Below, in pieces: positions 1 to 9,600 of a stretch of 17,946 bases of DNA. The notes below the pieces were generated by a model. It saw nothing but the letters and a program-made list of their open reading frames with translations. It did no database searches and was not told the DNA's origin. The stretch comes from Spirochaetaceae bacterium (GTDB lineage Bacteria; Spirochaetota; Spirochaetia; Sphaerochaetales; Sphaerochaetaceae), in the NCBI GenBank assembly GCA_003454065.1, contig DMKZ01000059.1, forward strand, positions 1 to 17,946. The letters are read 5' to 3'. A program made the translations under genes and the position numbers. Positions within the stretch are counted from its first letter, which is position 1; each line of letters begins with the position of its first letter.

Positions 1-60
1 CGCGAAGGCAAGGACTACCTCATGAAAGACGGTGATGTCGTATTCTTCAAGCACGGCTGA
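1..60 (+). CDS. ychF: C-terminal end of probable YchF (ribosome-binding ATPase, TGS domain), 5' truncated by the window
   Basis: The first plus-strand frame is open from base 1 and ends at TGA 58-60. It encodes 19 residues, REGKDYLMKDGDVVFFKHG. The EGKDY-x-x-KDGDV pattern a few residues before the C-terminus is characteristic of the TGS domain that ends YchF/OLA1-type GTPase-fold ATPases, which bind ribosomes in the cytosol. Only the tail is visible, so the G domain cannot be checked. The final residues FFKHG differ from the usual FxFNV-like ending. Other TGS-domain proteins are possible, but the GKDY...KDGDV spacing favours YchF. The gene converges on the minus-strand lipoprotein gene and overlaps its 3' end by 46 nt. 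Confidence 0.72.
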   Translation, partial: REGKDYLMKDGDVVFFKHG

Positions 61-2213
61 TTGAGGTTTCCGGCGGCCTTGAAATCCAAGACGGAAGCGT
101 TGGACGGAACTAGAACGAGCAATGCATCCACATACGAGGACAAAGAGGAATCGAGAGTGATTGCGATCGTATCTCCTTTATTCAATTCGGCGACATCTTG
201 CAAGACGGAGTAATAATTTATGGAAAAGCCGTCAAAAGCCTCGCCATTCAGAATGTGAGAATTGCGGATGCCCCTTGCTCCTGATCCATTTGCATAATAT
301 TGATGCAGATTGACTGACGGAACCTTCATGCCGGCGACTTCGACGAACGATGCCTTGTTGAATGAAATCGGGGCGCACGTTCCGGATACGCCGGACATAA
401 GCGCTGCTATGGCGAAGTCCTTCATAAACGAAGCGATGTCATAAGAAGAAGATGCTTGCTCGAAACCGCCGCTTTGCGCTCTTTCTGCGTTGATTACGCT
501 TGCGATAGCAGGCATAAGCCCTCTATTGAAACCCGGAACGGCCTTATCCAGATATTCCTTAAAGCAGCCGATGCCGTAATTCAGGAGGATGTAATGGGCG
601 AATGCGGCTGCGCGCCCATAATCGACAAGCTGCTTCCTATCGGCTTCTTTCCTTTCGTTCTCGTTCGAGGCATCATCGGGGCTATGCCATGCCGTGATGT
701 CGTAACCGAATGAATCCAAAACATAGGGCCCTTTGCCCTTTTTGAAGATTTCATCGCCGGCCCGTTCGGTCGAGCCGATAACTCCGAACTCCAACCCGTG
801 CGCATTCGATAGCACGCAGAACGGATCTTCGACAATCAAATCCCGTTCATGTTTCTCCTTTGCATATTCGATCAGGCGCTTTGCCGCCAATTCCTCGATA
901 GCAAGAGAAAAAAGCTCATCGATGAAAACATCCGGTTTGGAAACTTTCAGCGACGAAAGCGACGCCAATTCGCCCAAGTGCTGGCTATGGATGAGGTGCT
1001 GAAACTCATGCAGCATCGTCAGAAGCGAAGTCCCGAGATCATCGCCCCCCGCCTTATATGCATGAATGCATATAAGCGGAATACCGTTTGTCTCGTATCC
1101 ATTCCATTGAGGTTGTGACATCGCTTCGGGCTTGATGTAATTAGACTGATCGAAGAATCCGTAAACATATCCTTCCTTGAAATCCGGCCCTTGATCATCT
1201 ATATCGCAAAAAAGGACAGCAAGCTCGTCGGTATTGGTGATGAAATTGTCCAAGCTCCATTCGCTTTCGGTTTTATCGGGGTTTCCAGTCACCTTCCCCT
1301 CGTCATTTCCGAAAACCTGCGTGGCAAGCGGATACATCACATCGAAAAAACAGTCCGAAATTAATGCGAAATCTTCTGCTGACGGGATATTTCCCGCATC
1401 TTTCAGACCTTCTTGCAAATACAGCAGCAAAGTTCTTTCGCCGTTATCCGTCTGCTTTCTCGACAAGTGCTTCAACTCGGCGGATACTTCCCTGTAACCA
1501 CTCTTGAATTCTTCGGAATCGATGACGGAATCATAATAGACCTTGAACGTTCTGACGCTTCCAATCGCAAGAGGCTCATCATTTTCCGAAATGGTTTTGC
1601 CTTTTAAAACCGAATCGCTTTTCGAAAAATCGCTGTCGGCTTTGCGACTTGAAATGCACTCGCCGGATTCGAAATCTGAGATTTTCCGAAGCGTATCGTA
1701 ATCAAGGGAAACCCTTCTGGGCGACTTATGCCTTCTCGCCGAGCTTTCCGGAACCGCATTCGAGCCGACATCTCTCGACGATGACAATTCGAAAGGAACG
1801 CCGCTTTGCTCGGCAAGCCGCACGGAAACGCTATGCTTGGGCTTCTTCACGCCTGATCTGGCAGTACCGGACGAATTCAAGAAAACAAGCCAAGCGGACG
1901 AAATGTCCAAGTCATCGGAAGCAACGACATGGCATTGGCGCTTGCCGTCCTTCAGTTCGAATTTCAATTCGTGAACGCAATGTTCGCAAAGAGCCTGCGT
2001 GGCACCAGCGTAGTCGTCGCCGATCTCCTGCTCCTCTTCTCCGCCAATCGGCTCCAAAGCCCTGTTGCCACCATCCGGATCGGTCGAATTCACATTGCCT
2101 GCGCATGCGAAAAACGCCACAACTGCACAAAGCAGAAGCAGAAGCGCAAACAAACGTCCCCGTAAAGCCAATGCACTGCGACATCTGCCAAACAAACGTG
2201 TCATTGCAATCAT
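15..2213 (-). CDS. M30-like (hyicolysin-type) zinc metalloprotease, lipoprotein
   Basis: This 732-residue protein has an Arg-rich N-terminus, a hydrophobic stretch at about 21-36 and a lipobox-like AFFAC with Cys37. Phe at -3 is tolerated in spirochaete lipoboxes, so a lipid anchor in the envelope is expected, followed by a Gly/Asp-rich linker. The zinc-protease signature HEFQHLIH starts at His402, with Glu403 as the presumed catalytic base and His406 as the second ligand. About 25-30 residues downstream, an acidic segment (FIDELFSLAIEELAAK) resembles the W-x-x-E-G-x-x-x-x-x-E region that follows HExxH in M30 peptidases and would supply the third ligand. Substrate unknown. The start is ATG 2213; a second ATG at 2204 is possible and neither has a strong Shine-Dalgarno. 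It lies 52 nt downstream of the 1425-residue lipoprotein gene with no obvious terminator between, so it is probably cotranscribed. Its last 15 codons run antisense to the end of ychF. Confidence 0.75.
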   Translation of the reverse strand: MIAMTRLFGRCRSALALRGRLFALLLLLCAVVAFFACAGNVNSTDPDGGNRALEPIGGEEEQEIGDDYAGATQALCEHCVHELKFELKDGKRQCHVVASDDLDISSAWLVFLNSSGTARSGVKKPKHSVSVRLAEQSGVPFELSSSRDVGSNAVPESSARRHKSPRRVSLDYDTLRKISDFESGECISSRKADSDFSKSDSVLKGKTISENDEPLAIGSVRTFKVYYDSVIDSEEFKSGYREVSAELKHLSRKQTDNGERTLLLYLQEGLKDAGNIPSAEDFALISDCFFDVMYPLATQVFGNDEGKVTGNPDKTESEWSLDNFITNTDELAVLFCDIDDQGPDFKEGYVYGFFDQSNYIKPEAMSQPQWNGYETNGIPLICIHAYKAGGDDLGTSLLTMLHEFQHLIHSQHLGELASLSSLKVSKPDVFIDELFSLAIEELAAKRLIEYAKEKHERDLIVEDPFCVLSNAHGLEFGVIGSTERAGDEIFKKGKGPYVLDSFGYDITAWHSPDDASNENERKEADRKQLVDYGRAAAFAHYILLNYGIGCFKEYLDKAVPGFNRGLMPAIASVINAERAQSGGFEQASSSYDIASFMKDFAIAALMSGVSGTCAPISFNKASFVEVAGMKVPSVNLHQYYANGSGARGIRNSHILNGEAFDGFSINYYSVLQDVAELNKGDTIAITLDSSLSSYVDALLVLVPSNASVLDFKAAGNLNQPCLKNTTSPSFMR

Positions 2214-2265
2214 TCAAACATCGCCAACGCCTTTTCTCGGATGATTCGCAATGCAACAGAGTCCG

Positions 2266-5200
2266 TTACAACGACCTGACGACACGGAAATTCTGGAGCT
2301 GAAACACATCGGGTGGAAGTATTGTCAGCCTGCCCAAGTCATAATTCGCCTTGAAACTACTGCCGTAGGTACCCGTATAAAACCCTGCATTCACATTGGG
2401 CGAATCAAGTTTGATATCAACCTCGCCATCCTCACTAGCTCTATACCAGGAGCAATTGTATGGATGACGCAGGTTGGAAGGAGAGCCCATCGCAAGCATC
2501 GCGCCTTTATTCACTTTCGTTACAGGATCATATATGTAATCATTGCCATTGCCCGATTTCACTTGAGGTTCGTATTTTCTATTCTTATCAGGCATTGTGA
2601 CTAAAATAGGATCATAATTCTCAGCGTTCGGGTCAACCGAGACATCATACGTTCCAGAAGGCACACCACTCATGACCCATTTGCTTTCATCGCGATCCTT
2701 GAACAACTCGTAGAATCCTTTATAGCTTTTGGAGAGGAAGCCGTTTGCCGAGCCGGGCTCGACCAGACTATACGAACTTATAAAATCCATCACCCCGCTT
2801 CCAGACCTTACATTAAGGGAAAGTTTGGCAACAGGATAATTGCCCATGTCATTCAATCCGCTAGCATCAAGCCGATCGAATCTCCTTGTAGTCACATCGA
2901 ATATCCCTCGCAAAGGAAATCCCACATTACCTGCGAAAGAATCAGGTGAAGATGGATCTCCATCTGCTAGGCCATAGAGCCTGTCATAGTTGAGCAACCT
3001 CAGCCCCGGCAAGGACTTGGAAGATTGGAAATCGTATTCGTAGTTGTCGCTGCGCTTTATGAAAGACTCCCTTATATCGGCATGATTATTCACATTCCTA
3101 TTAGCGTCCTCGGAACTATCCCACGAAATCACGCTGAATGTTCCGCCATAGCCATCAACATCTCCGTTCCCACCGCTGGGAATCTCCCTCTTTTCGACGT
3201 AATAATCCTTTCCATTGATATCGAATGCCTTATAATCCGGAGCTATCTGCTGCCTTTGAGTGATTATCCTTTGAGCATAATCGTACTCCTCGGCCGTAGG
3301 AAGCCTGAAACCTGTGGCTCCTCTCCTCAATGTGAGCTCATCGCCTTCATAAGCAAATGTCAGCGCTGCATTGTGCTTGCTATTATAATTCGCTGTCATC
3401 AGATTGCAAAGCTGCTTGGCGATCCGATATCTCATTCCGCCGTTAGGATCCAAAGGATCCGCCGCTGAGTCCTGAGATTTTCCGTCAAGCGACCAATGGA
3501 ATCCATCGGCAATAACCGGCAAACCCGCCCAGAACATAACATTTTTATTCGCAACCCTAGCAGTGTTGTAATCTGGCGCTATCCCGCTATAGTTTACGCC
3601 GTCCAGAATCCCTTTAAGAATATTTTTCTGCTCATCGGTCCATCCCGAATACATACCGTTAGGGTCGTTCGATTTGAGGCCGAGCGTGTACATAAGCGCA
3701 AACGACATCGGAATCTCCATCATCTCGAAATCGTCCATTCTCGCATTAGAAGCCTTGCTACCATCGTTGAGAGGCGAAAAAACAAGGTTGCAATCCACAG
3801 GCACTATATTATCATTTTTGCCTGTAATGGCCCCCCACCTTTTCCTTGCCGACTTCACATCATCGGTTTCAGCCATTCCGGGATATCCGCCGGCTTTCGC
3901 ACCTGGTATGTATATGAAATTAGCGAAGAGATCCAAACGCCGCATGCCGTCGATGCCATCGCTATTTTCATAAGGATCGGCGCCGGAAACGGGATTTCCT
4001 GCGACTCCCCTCGCAATAGGCGCAAATCCGGCATCGATATAATGAGGCTTGATGGATATGTCGGAAAGAATCTGATACAAGTCGCCTTTTATCGGTCTTG
4101 CATATTTGTCATCGTTCAAATCCGATGTCATAAGGTTTGCATTGTCATCGACATAATACCCGCCTACCATCTCAGGAGCATCGCCGCGAATCTCCCATTC
4201 TCCTCCGCCGACTATATCATCATCATTACGCACCATTCCCTGCCTGCGGAGATCGAAGAAGTAGCGTTTGCCGTGATTCTCGTAATCGCGCCAGCCGTAA
4301 AGAAGTTCCCTTGCGAAATCAAATGTCCTATATACCATATGCTCATCCCTACGGGATTCCTCGGAGCTGCCGTCTTCATAGACATATTCGCCATCCACTA
4401 TATCCAAACGCCGCCCGCGCACATCATCAACATGTTTCAGATCTGGCAGGTTATTGTGATTCGCACCCGGATCCAAATAGTATTCCCCTTCATTGGCCAC
4501 TTTGTCCGGATCTGTATTGTAATCTATTATTTGGATTGAATTTATATAGTGGAATGGACTCGGCAACCATTCAGAAGGTTTGCTTTCAATAAGATATGAA
4601 AGCGGATCGACATCAATAGGCCACCAAAAGCCGTTCGGTTTCGCCAGCTTGCTTCTCCTCTCGTCCTTTTCGTAGTCGGCAAGCGCGGAATCGTTCTCTA
4701 TCTCATCACATGCCTTCCAATACTTGCGCCATTCCTTTTCGCATTCGGGATCGCTAGACAAATTGCCTATCACGGCTCTCCTGACATCACCGAGCAAAGC
4801 ACCCACCCGAACAGTCACCAAAGCGTTCGCCTCTATGCCTTTGGGATAACCCTTGCCGTCTATATCGGGATCGCCAGTGCCGGAAACAACCCCTCCTTCC
4901 TTTTCGCCATCTATGTCTATTTCCAACCCTACTCCGCCTTTGGCCGGATCTATGGGAGATACTTTATAGCCTATGGTCACGTCAGCGGTGGGCATCGTGT
5001 ATTTCGGAACGAGAATCCTGCCGCTAATTGTTTTTTCCCAATCGCTGTTCCTCTCCAGCACATCCCCGGGGCGCAACACCCTCAGCTCGCCGTTGTCCTC
5101 CGTTTCGAATTCGAATCCATCTTTGAACAACTCGCCGCCCGAACACAAATCGGGATAGTATTCCGCGAATTTCCTTGACACCAAAGGGTTGATCTTGCTC

Positions 5201-6543
5201 TCGGATGAAACGCCCTTGTTGATCGGAGCGCCGGGCTTCAGCACATAATATTCCTCGGCGCCGAACCTGCTCTTGAGGCTTTCGTATTCGGTTTGCAATT
5301 CATCCGACCATTCCGCCGCCTTATGGGCCTCCATCAGCTTGGATTTGGAGACCAGTCCGTTGAAAAGATACAAATAATTGCCAGTGGTCTCGTTTATGTC
5401 GTCCGATGCGCTTGGGGTATCGTTTTTCTGAAGCGGCGAACCGTCGCCTTTCCTGTAGAAAGGATACGATGACTTCGCCATCCTCTTTCCTTCGTTTTCA
5501 TTCACGTTTATCGCCCTTGCCACATTCCTGTTATATTTGAATCCTATTTCCCTGATACTTCTCAGATACCCTTCCGTCTTATATGGAAGCTTATCGTAGA
5601 AGGAATCCAGCACGTAATACAGCTGCTTGCCATATTTGCCTTCATCACCATTGATATCCGGAGTCGGGAAATTCAGATCGTTATCGACTACGAATCTGGA
5701 TTCGGAAACATGCTCCGGACCGCCCAGAACCGCATAGGACCCATCTCCCGAATGCGCACTGACGAGAGAGGGGAACGTATATGATGCGTCCGTAGATGAA
5801 ACATCCATCAGGAAACGCTGCAGAACGGGAACGAAACTGTAATTGGAATCGGATGTCAGATCATCGCCATTAGCGTTGAGGACGTTTTTCCAGAAAAGCA
5901 GATAGAACTCTCCGTTATTTCCGGAAAAGGACACCTCATATTTGGGGTATATCGCGATGCAATCGCCCAGCGGCTCGTCTATTCCGATCGTGAACACATT
6001 GAACGAAGTGTCCTTGTAGAACCTCATTTTGGAAATCATGTCCTTATTCAGCTTGGTCGGATCGTCGCCTTTATACCAGCCCCAGTTAGTGATGTATTTC
6101 CTGGAATCGCTGTCTTCGCCGACCACGACCTTGAATCCGTAGTATTGATCCCTCTCCGGAAGCCCGATCGACTCGGTCGTCCCCATATACGTGTCCTGAA
6201 AGGCCTGCGTATCGAGAAGCGCCAACTCGCCGGAACCGCTGCCGTCCTTTTTAAGCCAAGTCCAAGGCCCTATGCCCTCCGTCTCGGGATTCCAGCCGTT
6301 GGATACGGCGACGCGTTCGAACACCTGACGCAAGGTATCGGTTGCTCGCACATCCTTGAACACGACCTTTCCCGACATGCGCTTGGTCGATCCCGAATAG
6401 GGATCCGTTCCAGACGATGCATCGGAGACGGTAACGAAGCCCAATGTCAGATACCTCCCCTGATATTGCGCACAAGTGATCAGAAACAACGAAGCAACAG
6501 ACAAAAGCAAAAAAACAAACCAATTTTTAATATCACGAATCAT
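2266..6543 (-). CDS. Giant lipoprotein with degenerate FGE-sulfatase-like domain
   Basis: This 1425-residue protein starts with a charged segment, a hydrophobic core (residues 8-22) and LITC with Cys24 as the lipidation site. Thr at -1 is a relaxed, spirochaete-like lipobox. The remainder is soluble, Asp/Gly/Asn/Tyr-rich and without membrane segments. Residues 1078-1090 read GFRLPTAEEYDYA, very close to the RLPTEAEWEYA signature of formylglycine-generating-enzyme/SUMF1 domains. The preceding region (an AKQLCN helix, then AFAYEGD-like strand) also follows the family order. No Cys pair of the FGE active-site type follows; the only later Cys is in YNCSW near the C-terminus. It is therefore likely a structural or binding version of the fold rather than an oxidase. 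A MPTADVTIGY segment near residue 520 resembles ends of Ig-like or B-repeat domains. Most of the first 1000 residues are unrecognised. An extended -10 promoter precedes the gene; the Shine-Dalgarno GAGG is unusually distant (about 11 nt). Confidence 0.75.
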   Translation of the reverse strand: MIRDIKNWFVFLLLSVASLFLITCAQYQGRYLTLGFVTVSDASSGTDPYSGSTKRMSGKVVFKDVRATDTLRQVFERVAVSNGWNPETEGIGPWTWLKKDGSGSGELALLDTQAFQDTYMGTTESIGLPERDQYYGFKVVVGEDSDSRKYITNWGWYKGDDPTKLNKDMISKMRFYKDTSFNVFTIGIDEPLGDCIAIYPKYEVSFSGNNGEFYLLFWKNVLNANGDDLTSDSNYSFVPVLQRFLMDVSSTDASYTFPSLVSAHSGDGSYAVLGGPEHVSESRFVVDNDLNFPTPDINGDEGKYGKQLYYVLDSFYDKLPYKTEGYLRSIREIGFKYNRNVARAINVNENEGKRMAKSSYPFYRKGDGSPLQKNDTPSASDDINETTGNYLYLFNGLVSKSKLMEAHKAAEWSDELQTEYESLKSRFGAEEYYVLKPGAPINKGVSSESKINPLVSRKFAEYYPDLCSGGELFKDGFEFETEDNGELRVLRPGDVLERNSDWEKTISGRILVPKYTMPTADVTIGYKVSPIDPAKGGVGLEIDIDGEKEGGVVSGTGDPDIDGKGYPKGIEANALVTVRVGALLGDVRRAVIGNLSSDPECEKEWRKYWKACDEIENDSALADYEKDERRSKLAKPNGFWWPIDVDPLSYLIESKPSEWLPSPFHYINSIQIIDYNTDPDKVANEGEYYLDPGANHNNLPDLKHVDDVRGRRLDIVDGEYVYEDGSSEESRRDEHMVYRTFDFARELLYGWRDYENHGKRYFFDLRRQGMVRNDDDIVGGGEWEIRGDAPEMVGGYYVDDNANLMTSDLNDDKYARPIKGDLYQILSDISIKPHYIDAGFAPIARGVAGNPVSGADPYENSDGIDGMRRLDLFANFIYIPGAKAGGYPGMAETDDVKSARKRWGAITGKNDNIVPVDCNLVFSPLNDGSKASNARMDDFEMMEIPMSFALMYTLGLKSNDPNGMYSGWTDEQKNILKGILDGVNYSGIAPDYNTARVANKNVMFWAGLPVIADGFHWSLDGKSQDSAADPLDPNGGMRYRIAKQLCNLMTANYNSKHNAALTFAYEGDELTLRRGATGFRLPTAEEYDYAQRIITQRQQIAPDYKAFDINGKDYYVEKREIPSGGNGDVDGYGGTFSVISWDSSEDANRNVNNHADIRESFIKRSDNYEYDFQSSKSLPGLRLLNYDRLYGLADGDPSSPDSFAGNVGFPLRGIFDVTTRRFDRLDASGLNDMGNYPVAKLSLNVRSGSGVMDFISSYSLVEPGSANGFLSKSYKGFYELFKDRDESKWVMSGVPSGTYDVSVDPNAENYDPILVTMPDKNRKYEPQVKSGNGNDYIYDPVTKVNKGAMLAMGSPSNLRHPYNCSWYRASEDGEVDIKLDSPNVNAGFYTGTYGSSFKANYDLGRLTILPPDVFQLQNFRVVRSL

Positions 6544-6592
6544 ATCACGAAATACCTCGCCAAACGCAAACTATTCGACCTTGCCGACACAA

Positions 6593-6601
6593 ATTATAGC
6601 A
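6593..6601 (-). promoter_or_regulatory. Extended -10 promoter for the lipoprotein operon
   Basis: On the minus strand the sequence is TGCTATAAT, a perfect TATAAT -10 hexamer with the TGn extension. It lies about 50 nt upstream of ATG 6543, giving a 5' leader of roughly 40 nt. The region upstream is T-rich (the U-tract of the preceding terminator) and has no good -35 box, which fits an extended -10 promoter. It would drive the 1425-residue lipoprotein gene and probably the M30-like gene after it. Confidence 0.6.
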
Positions 6602-6609
6602 ACACAATC

Positions 6610-6659
6610 AAAAAAATAAAAGTCGCTTCATAAATCGCGGCTTGCGACGGATAAGCCGC
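6610..6659 (-). terminator. Probable intrinsic terminator after the 1529-residue gene
   Basis: Just after stop codon 6665-6667, the minus strand contains GCGGCTT/AAGCCGC (arms 6653-6659 and 6637-6643, 9-nt loop). An alternative stem GTCGC/GCGAC (6644-6648 and 6622-6626) directly abuts the T-rich run TTTTATTTTTTT (6621-6610). The two stems share the middle region and are mutually exclusive. The stem next to the U-tract is only 5 bp with a long loop, so efficiency is uncertain, but the position is right for ending the operon. Confidence 0.5.
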
Positions 6660-6664
6660 CGACG

Positions 6665-9600
6665 CTATTTTATGCTGTCTTCGTAGTCGCCGATCCCCAT
6701 CTTCTTGCCGTCTTCTACGAAATCGCCCCTGTCTTCCTTGGTCGCAGGAGCCACTGTCAGCGTCGTAATCACTCCGGAGAAATCATCTGCCATCAAAGCA
6801 TGACCGGCATTGTCCATAAAACCCTGTTCCGTTTCAGACACCTTGTAGTCGATCACTTCCATGGATTCCTGCCTCTGAGATTGAAGTCCGAGGGCATCAT
6901 AGCCTCCATGATAGGCCTCATAATGAGCCTTGCTGCCTCCTTCCAGCATTTTGTCCTTATACGCATCCTTTCCGAATTCTTCGTAACCGCCTCTTTGATT
7001 GATTTCGCTCGTCACATTGCTATCCATGCGCAAGTTGCCGAACGCATGCGGAACCGGCAATTTGCTGCGGGCGAGAGGAGATATGTCGTTACCATCGGCA
7101 TTCACCATCTTCTTTAATATGGCTCCGCTCGTATAGCTTCTGACGCGTTCGACCTTGTAGTTGGGCGACGAATCCTCGATATCCTTGAGATCATTGTATT
7201 TGAAATCATAGCCGTTCTCATTCAGTTTGTCGTAATGCTCATGGCGAATCTCCTGCAAGCCTTCCGACGGACCGTCAAGCTCCGGCGCAAACTGCTTCAT
7301 ATAGCGTTCCATCAAGAATTCCTTATTCTCGTTTTTCGCCTCGTCCGAATTAGAGATCTCTGTTACGATTCGCTTCAGAATGTAGTCATGACCCTTTTTC
7401 GGAGCCACGAGCATCGGCATCTCGTTATCGAAGGTGATGAAGTCCAGCGGGAACTTGTCGAAGAAGCCCTGCACATCGACATTCTTGTTTATCTCGTCCT
7501 TCTTCTTGAGCTTATCCTTCAAATCCTTGTCGTTTCGTCCAGGAATGGGGGGTTCCACGACACCAACCTTGAAATGCGACTCAAGCAAGCGCGCCCTGAC
7601 GACGGCATTGAAAACCGCAGGGACTATCCTTTCGTGGATATACGTGAATTTATTGTCGTCATGCACCGACCAGCCATAACTGTGCTCATAGCAATGACCG
7701 GGAACCCCGAAAGGATTCTTGGACGAATTGTTGAAATTCATCCCGCCACGAGTGTGAGGTCCGTATGTTTCGCCTACGGTATGGGTTATATAGTGATAAT
7801 TATCCAATTCATTTTGACCATAACGCGCGGTGCTCAAAACAGACCATTTCTTGAAAGGGTGGAGGTTTCTTTTGTCAGTCGCCTCTGCCTGCGGATCCTC
7901 AACCGATATGTTATCAAGTCCCGACGGGGTTTTAGCATGCATTATATTAGGGTTGCGATTGGTATAGGAGAATATCCTATGATCCCACTTTTGCCTCCTC
8001 GAAGCCTCGTCATTAGGATTGTAGCCCGGCGATAGACTAGCGTAACTAGTTCCGCAATTATACTTCGTTTTGCCTACCAGTTCGGATGTGAATTTGTTAG
8101 GTGCTCTCCAGTAATAGAAATCCTCGAACGGAGCGTCATTTCGCAAAGAATTCTTCTGAAGATTGACTTTCGACTGGCGAAGTCCTATTTCCGTTATCCC
8201 ACCATCCGCAAGCCAGTCAAGCACCGAAGCATGAAAAGAATTATACCTGCCGTTGCTCTTGAGTTTAGACCCGTCAACCAAAACATCATCCCTTTTAATC
8301 ATATCTGCTTCTTTGTCGGTGGGAAACTCTTTGAAGAGATTGAAAAATTCGCCGGCTTTAGGCCCGTTCGGATAAATAAGACCGAGCATTTCGGGGCGTG
8401 CGAAGACCCATACGGGCTCGATCTTGCCGGTTTCTTTGTAATAATCGAGTCTCTGCTTCCAAGTGGGAAAATTGTCAGCGCCTTCTGGAATCTTCTTCCA
8501 TGTTTTGCTCGTGGTTTTCCTCGTCCCCGGCCTTCTTTCTTCCGTCCCATCGTACTTTTTCACATACGGTTTGTTTTCAGTTCGACTGTACATCCTGCCT
8601 TTGAAGGGTTTATCGCCGAAACTCGACTTTCTTCGCAAATCCCCCAATTGCTTCTGATCCGTGAACTTGAAGTAATACGTCTTCTCTGCGCCTGCATCGT
8701 ATTTGCCGTTCCCAAGATAAATCTGCTCATTTGACGAATACTTCACTTCGGGCGGTCCTGGCGGATCAGCCACCACTTCGCCGATTCCTTTTCCTGCCAT
8801 GCCGAACGGTACTAACTTAAAATTCCTATCGCTATTTAACGGGCATTTCCAATCGCCTTTCTCGTATGCTTCGGCATATTCAGGCGGCAGCATCCAGAAC
8901 GACCCCTGGCTATCCTTCTTATATTGATAAACAGGCTCGGTCGTCGATTCCTTATAGAAATCGCCATCTTCATCGCCCTCCCAATATTTCCAGCGGTTGC
9001 TTTTGCGGTCACTGAAGAATTCGTCAGGACCAGCCACCATCTCCATAACCCTCGTGGGCACGAAAACCTCATCGTCAGCGCCTGGCTGGTATTTGGCGGG
9101 TAAGCCGTCCTTAAAATAATTGACTTTGGTCATTCCGCCCATCTTATCCGTTTGCTTCATGTCACAATCTTTGTTCAGTGACTTGCGTTTGGACTCGGTG
9201 ACTATGACATCGCCATTCTGCCAAATGAAATAAGCATACAAGTCGGCTTCCCTTTTGTTCTGCCTCTCATATACGTTATACATACCCTGATGCTTTCCAG
9301 AACCCCCTCCGCCTTCCTGGGTGGCGGTATAATGGCAATCCGCAGCGCCTACCTGACATGGATCCGATCCATCGGAAACCTGATTGCAAAAAACAGGAGC
9401 GCCTTTTTTGGCGTTGGTGAACGGATTGTAATCCGATTGCCAGCACGCCTTGAAGCCGTCGGCCGCGCGCGGATAGTCAATGCCCCTCCATTCCGCCAAC
9501 GGCCCTCCGCATACCTGAGCGCAATCGAATCCATGATCGATTATCGTCCCCCAATGAAGCGTAGCATACAACGCCTCGGCGAAAGGCCGTGTGATTTTAG

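Noticed and set aside
2214..2265. Terminator or promoter between the two lipoprotein genes
   Set aside because: No stem with a T-run and no -10/-35 pair can be seen in these 52 nt; cotranscription is the simpler reading.
3496..4539. Plus-strand open frame (347 codons) opposite the FGE-like lipoprotein
   Set aside because: No start signal or domain; the minus frame is continuous over 1425 codons with a lipoprotein signal and a family motif.
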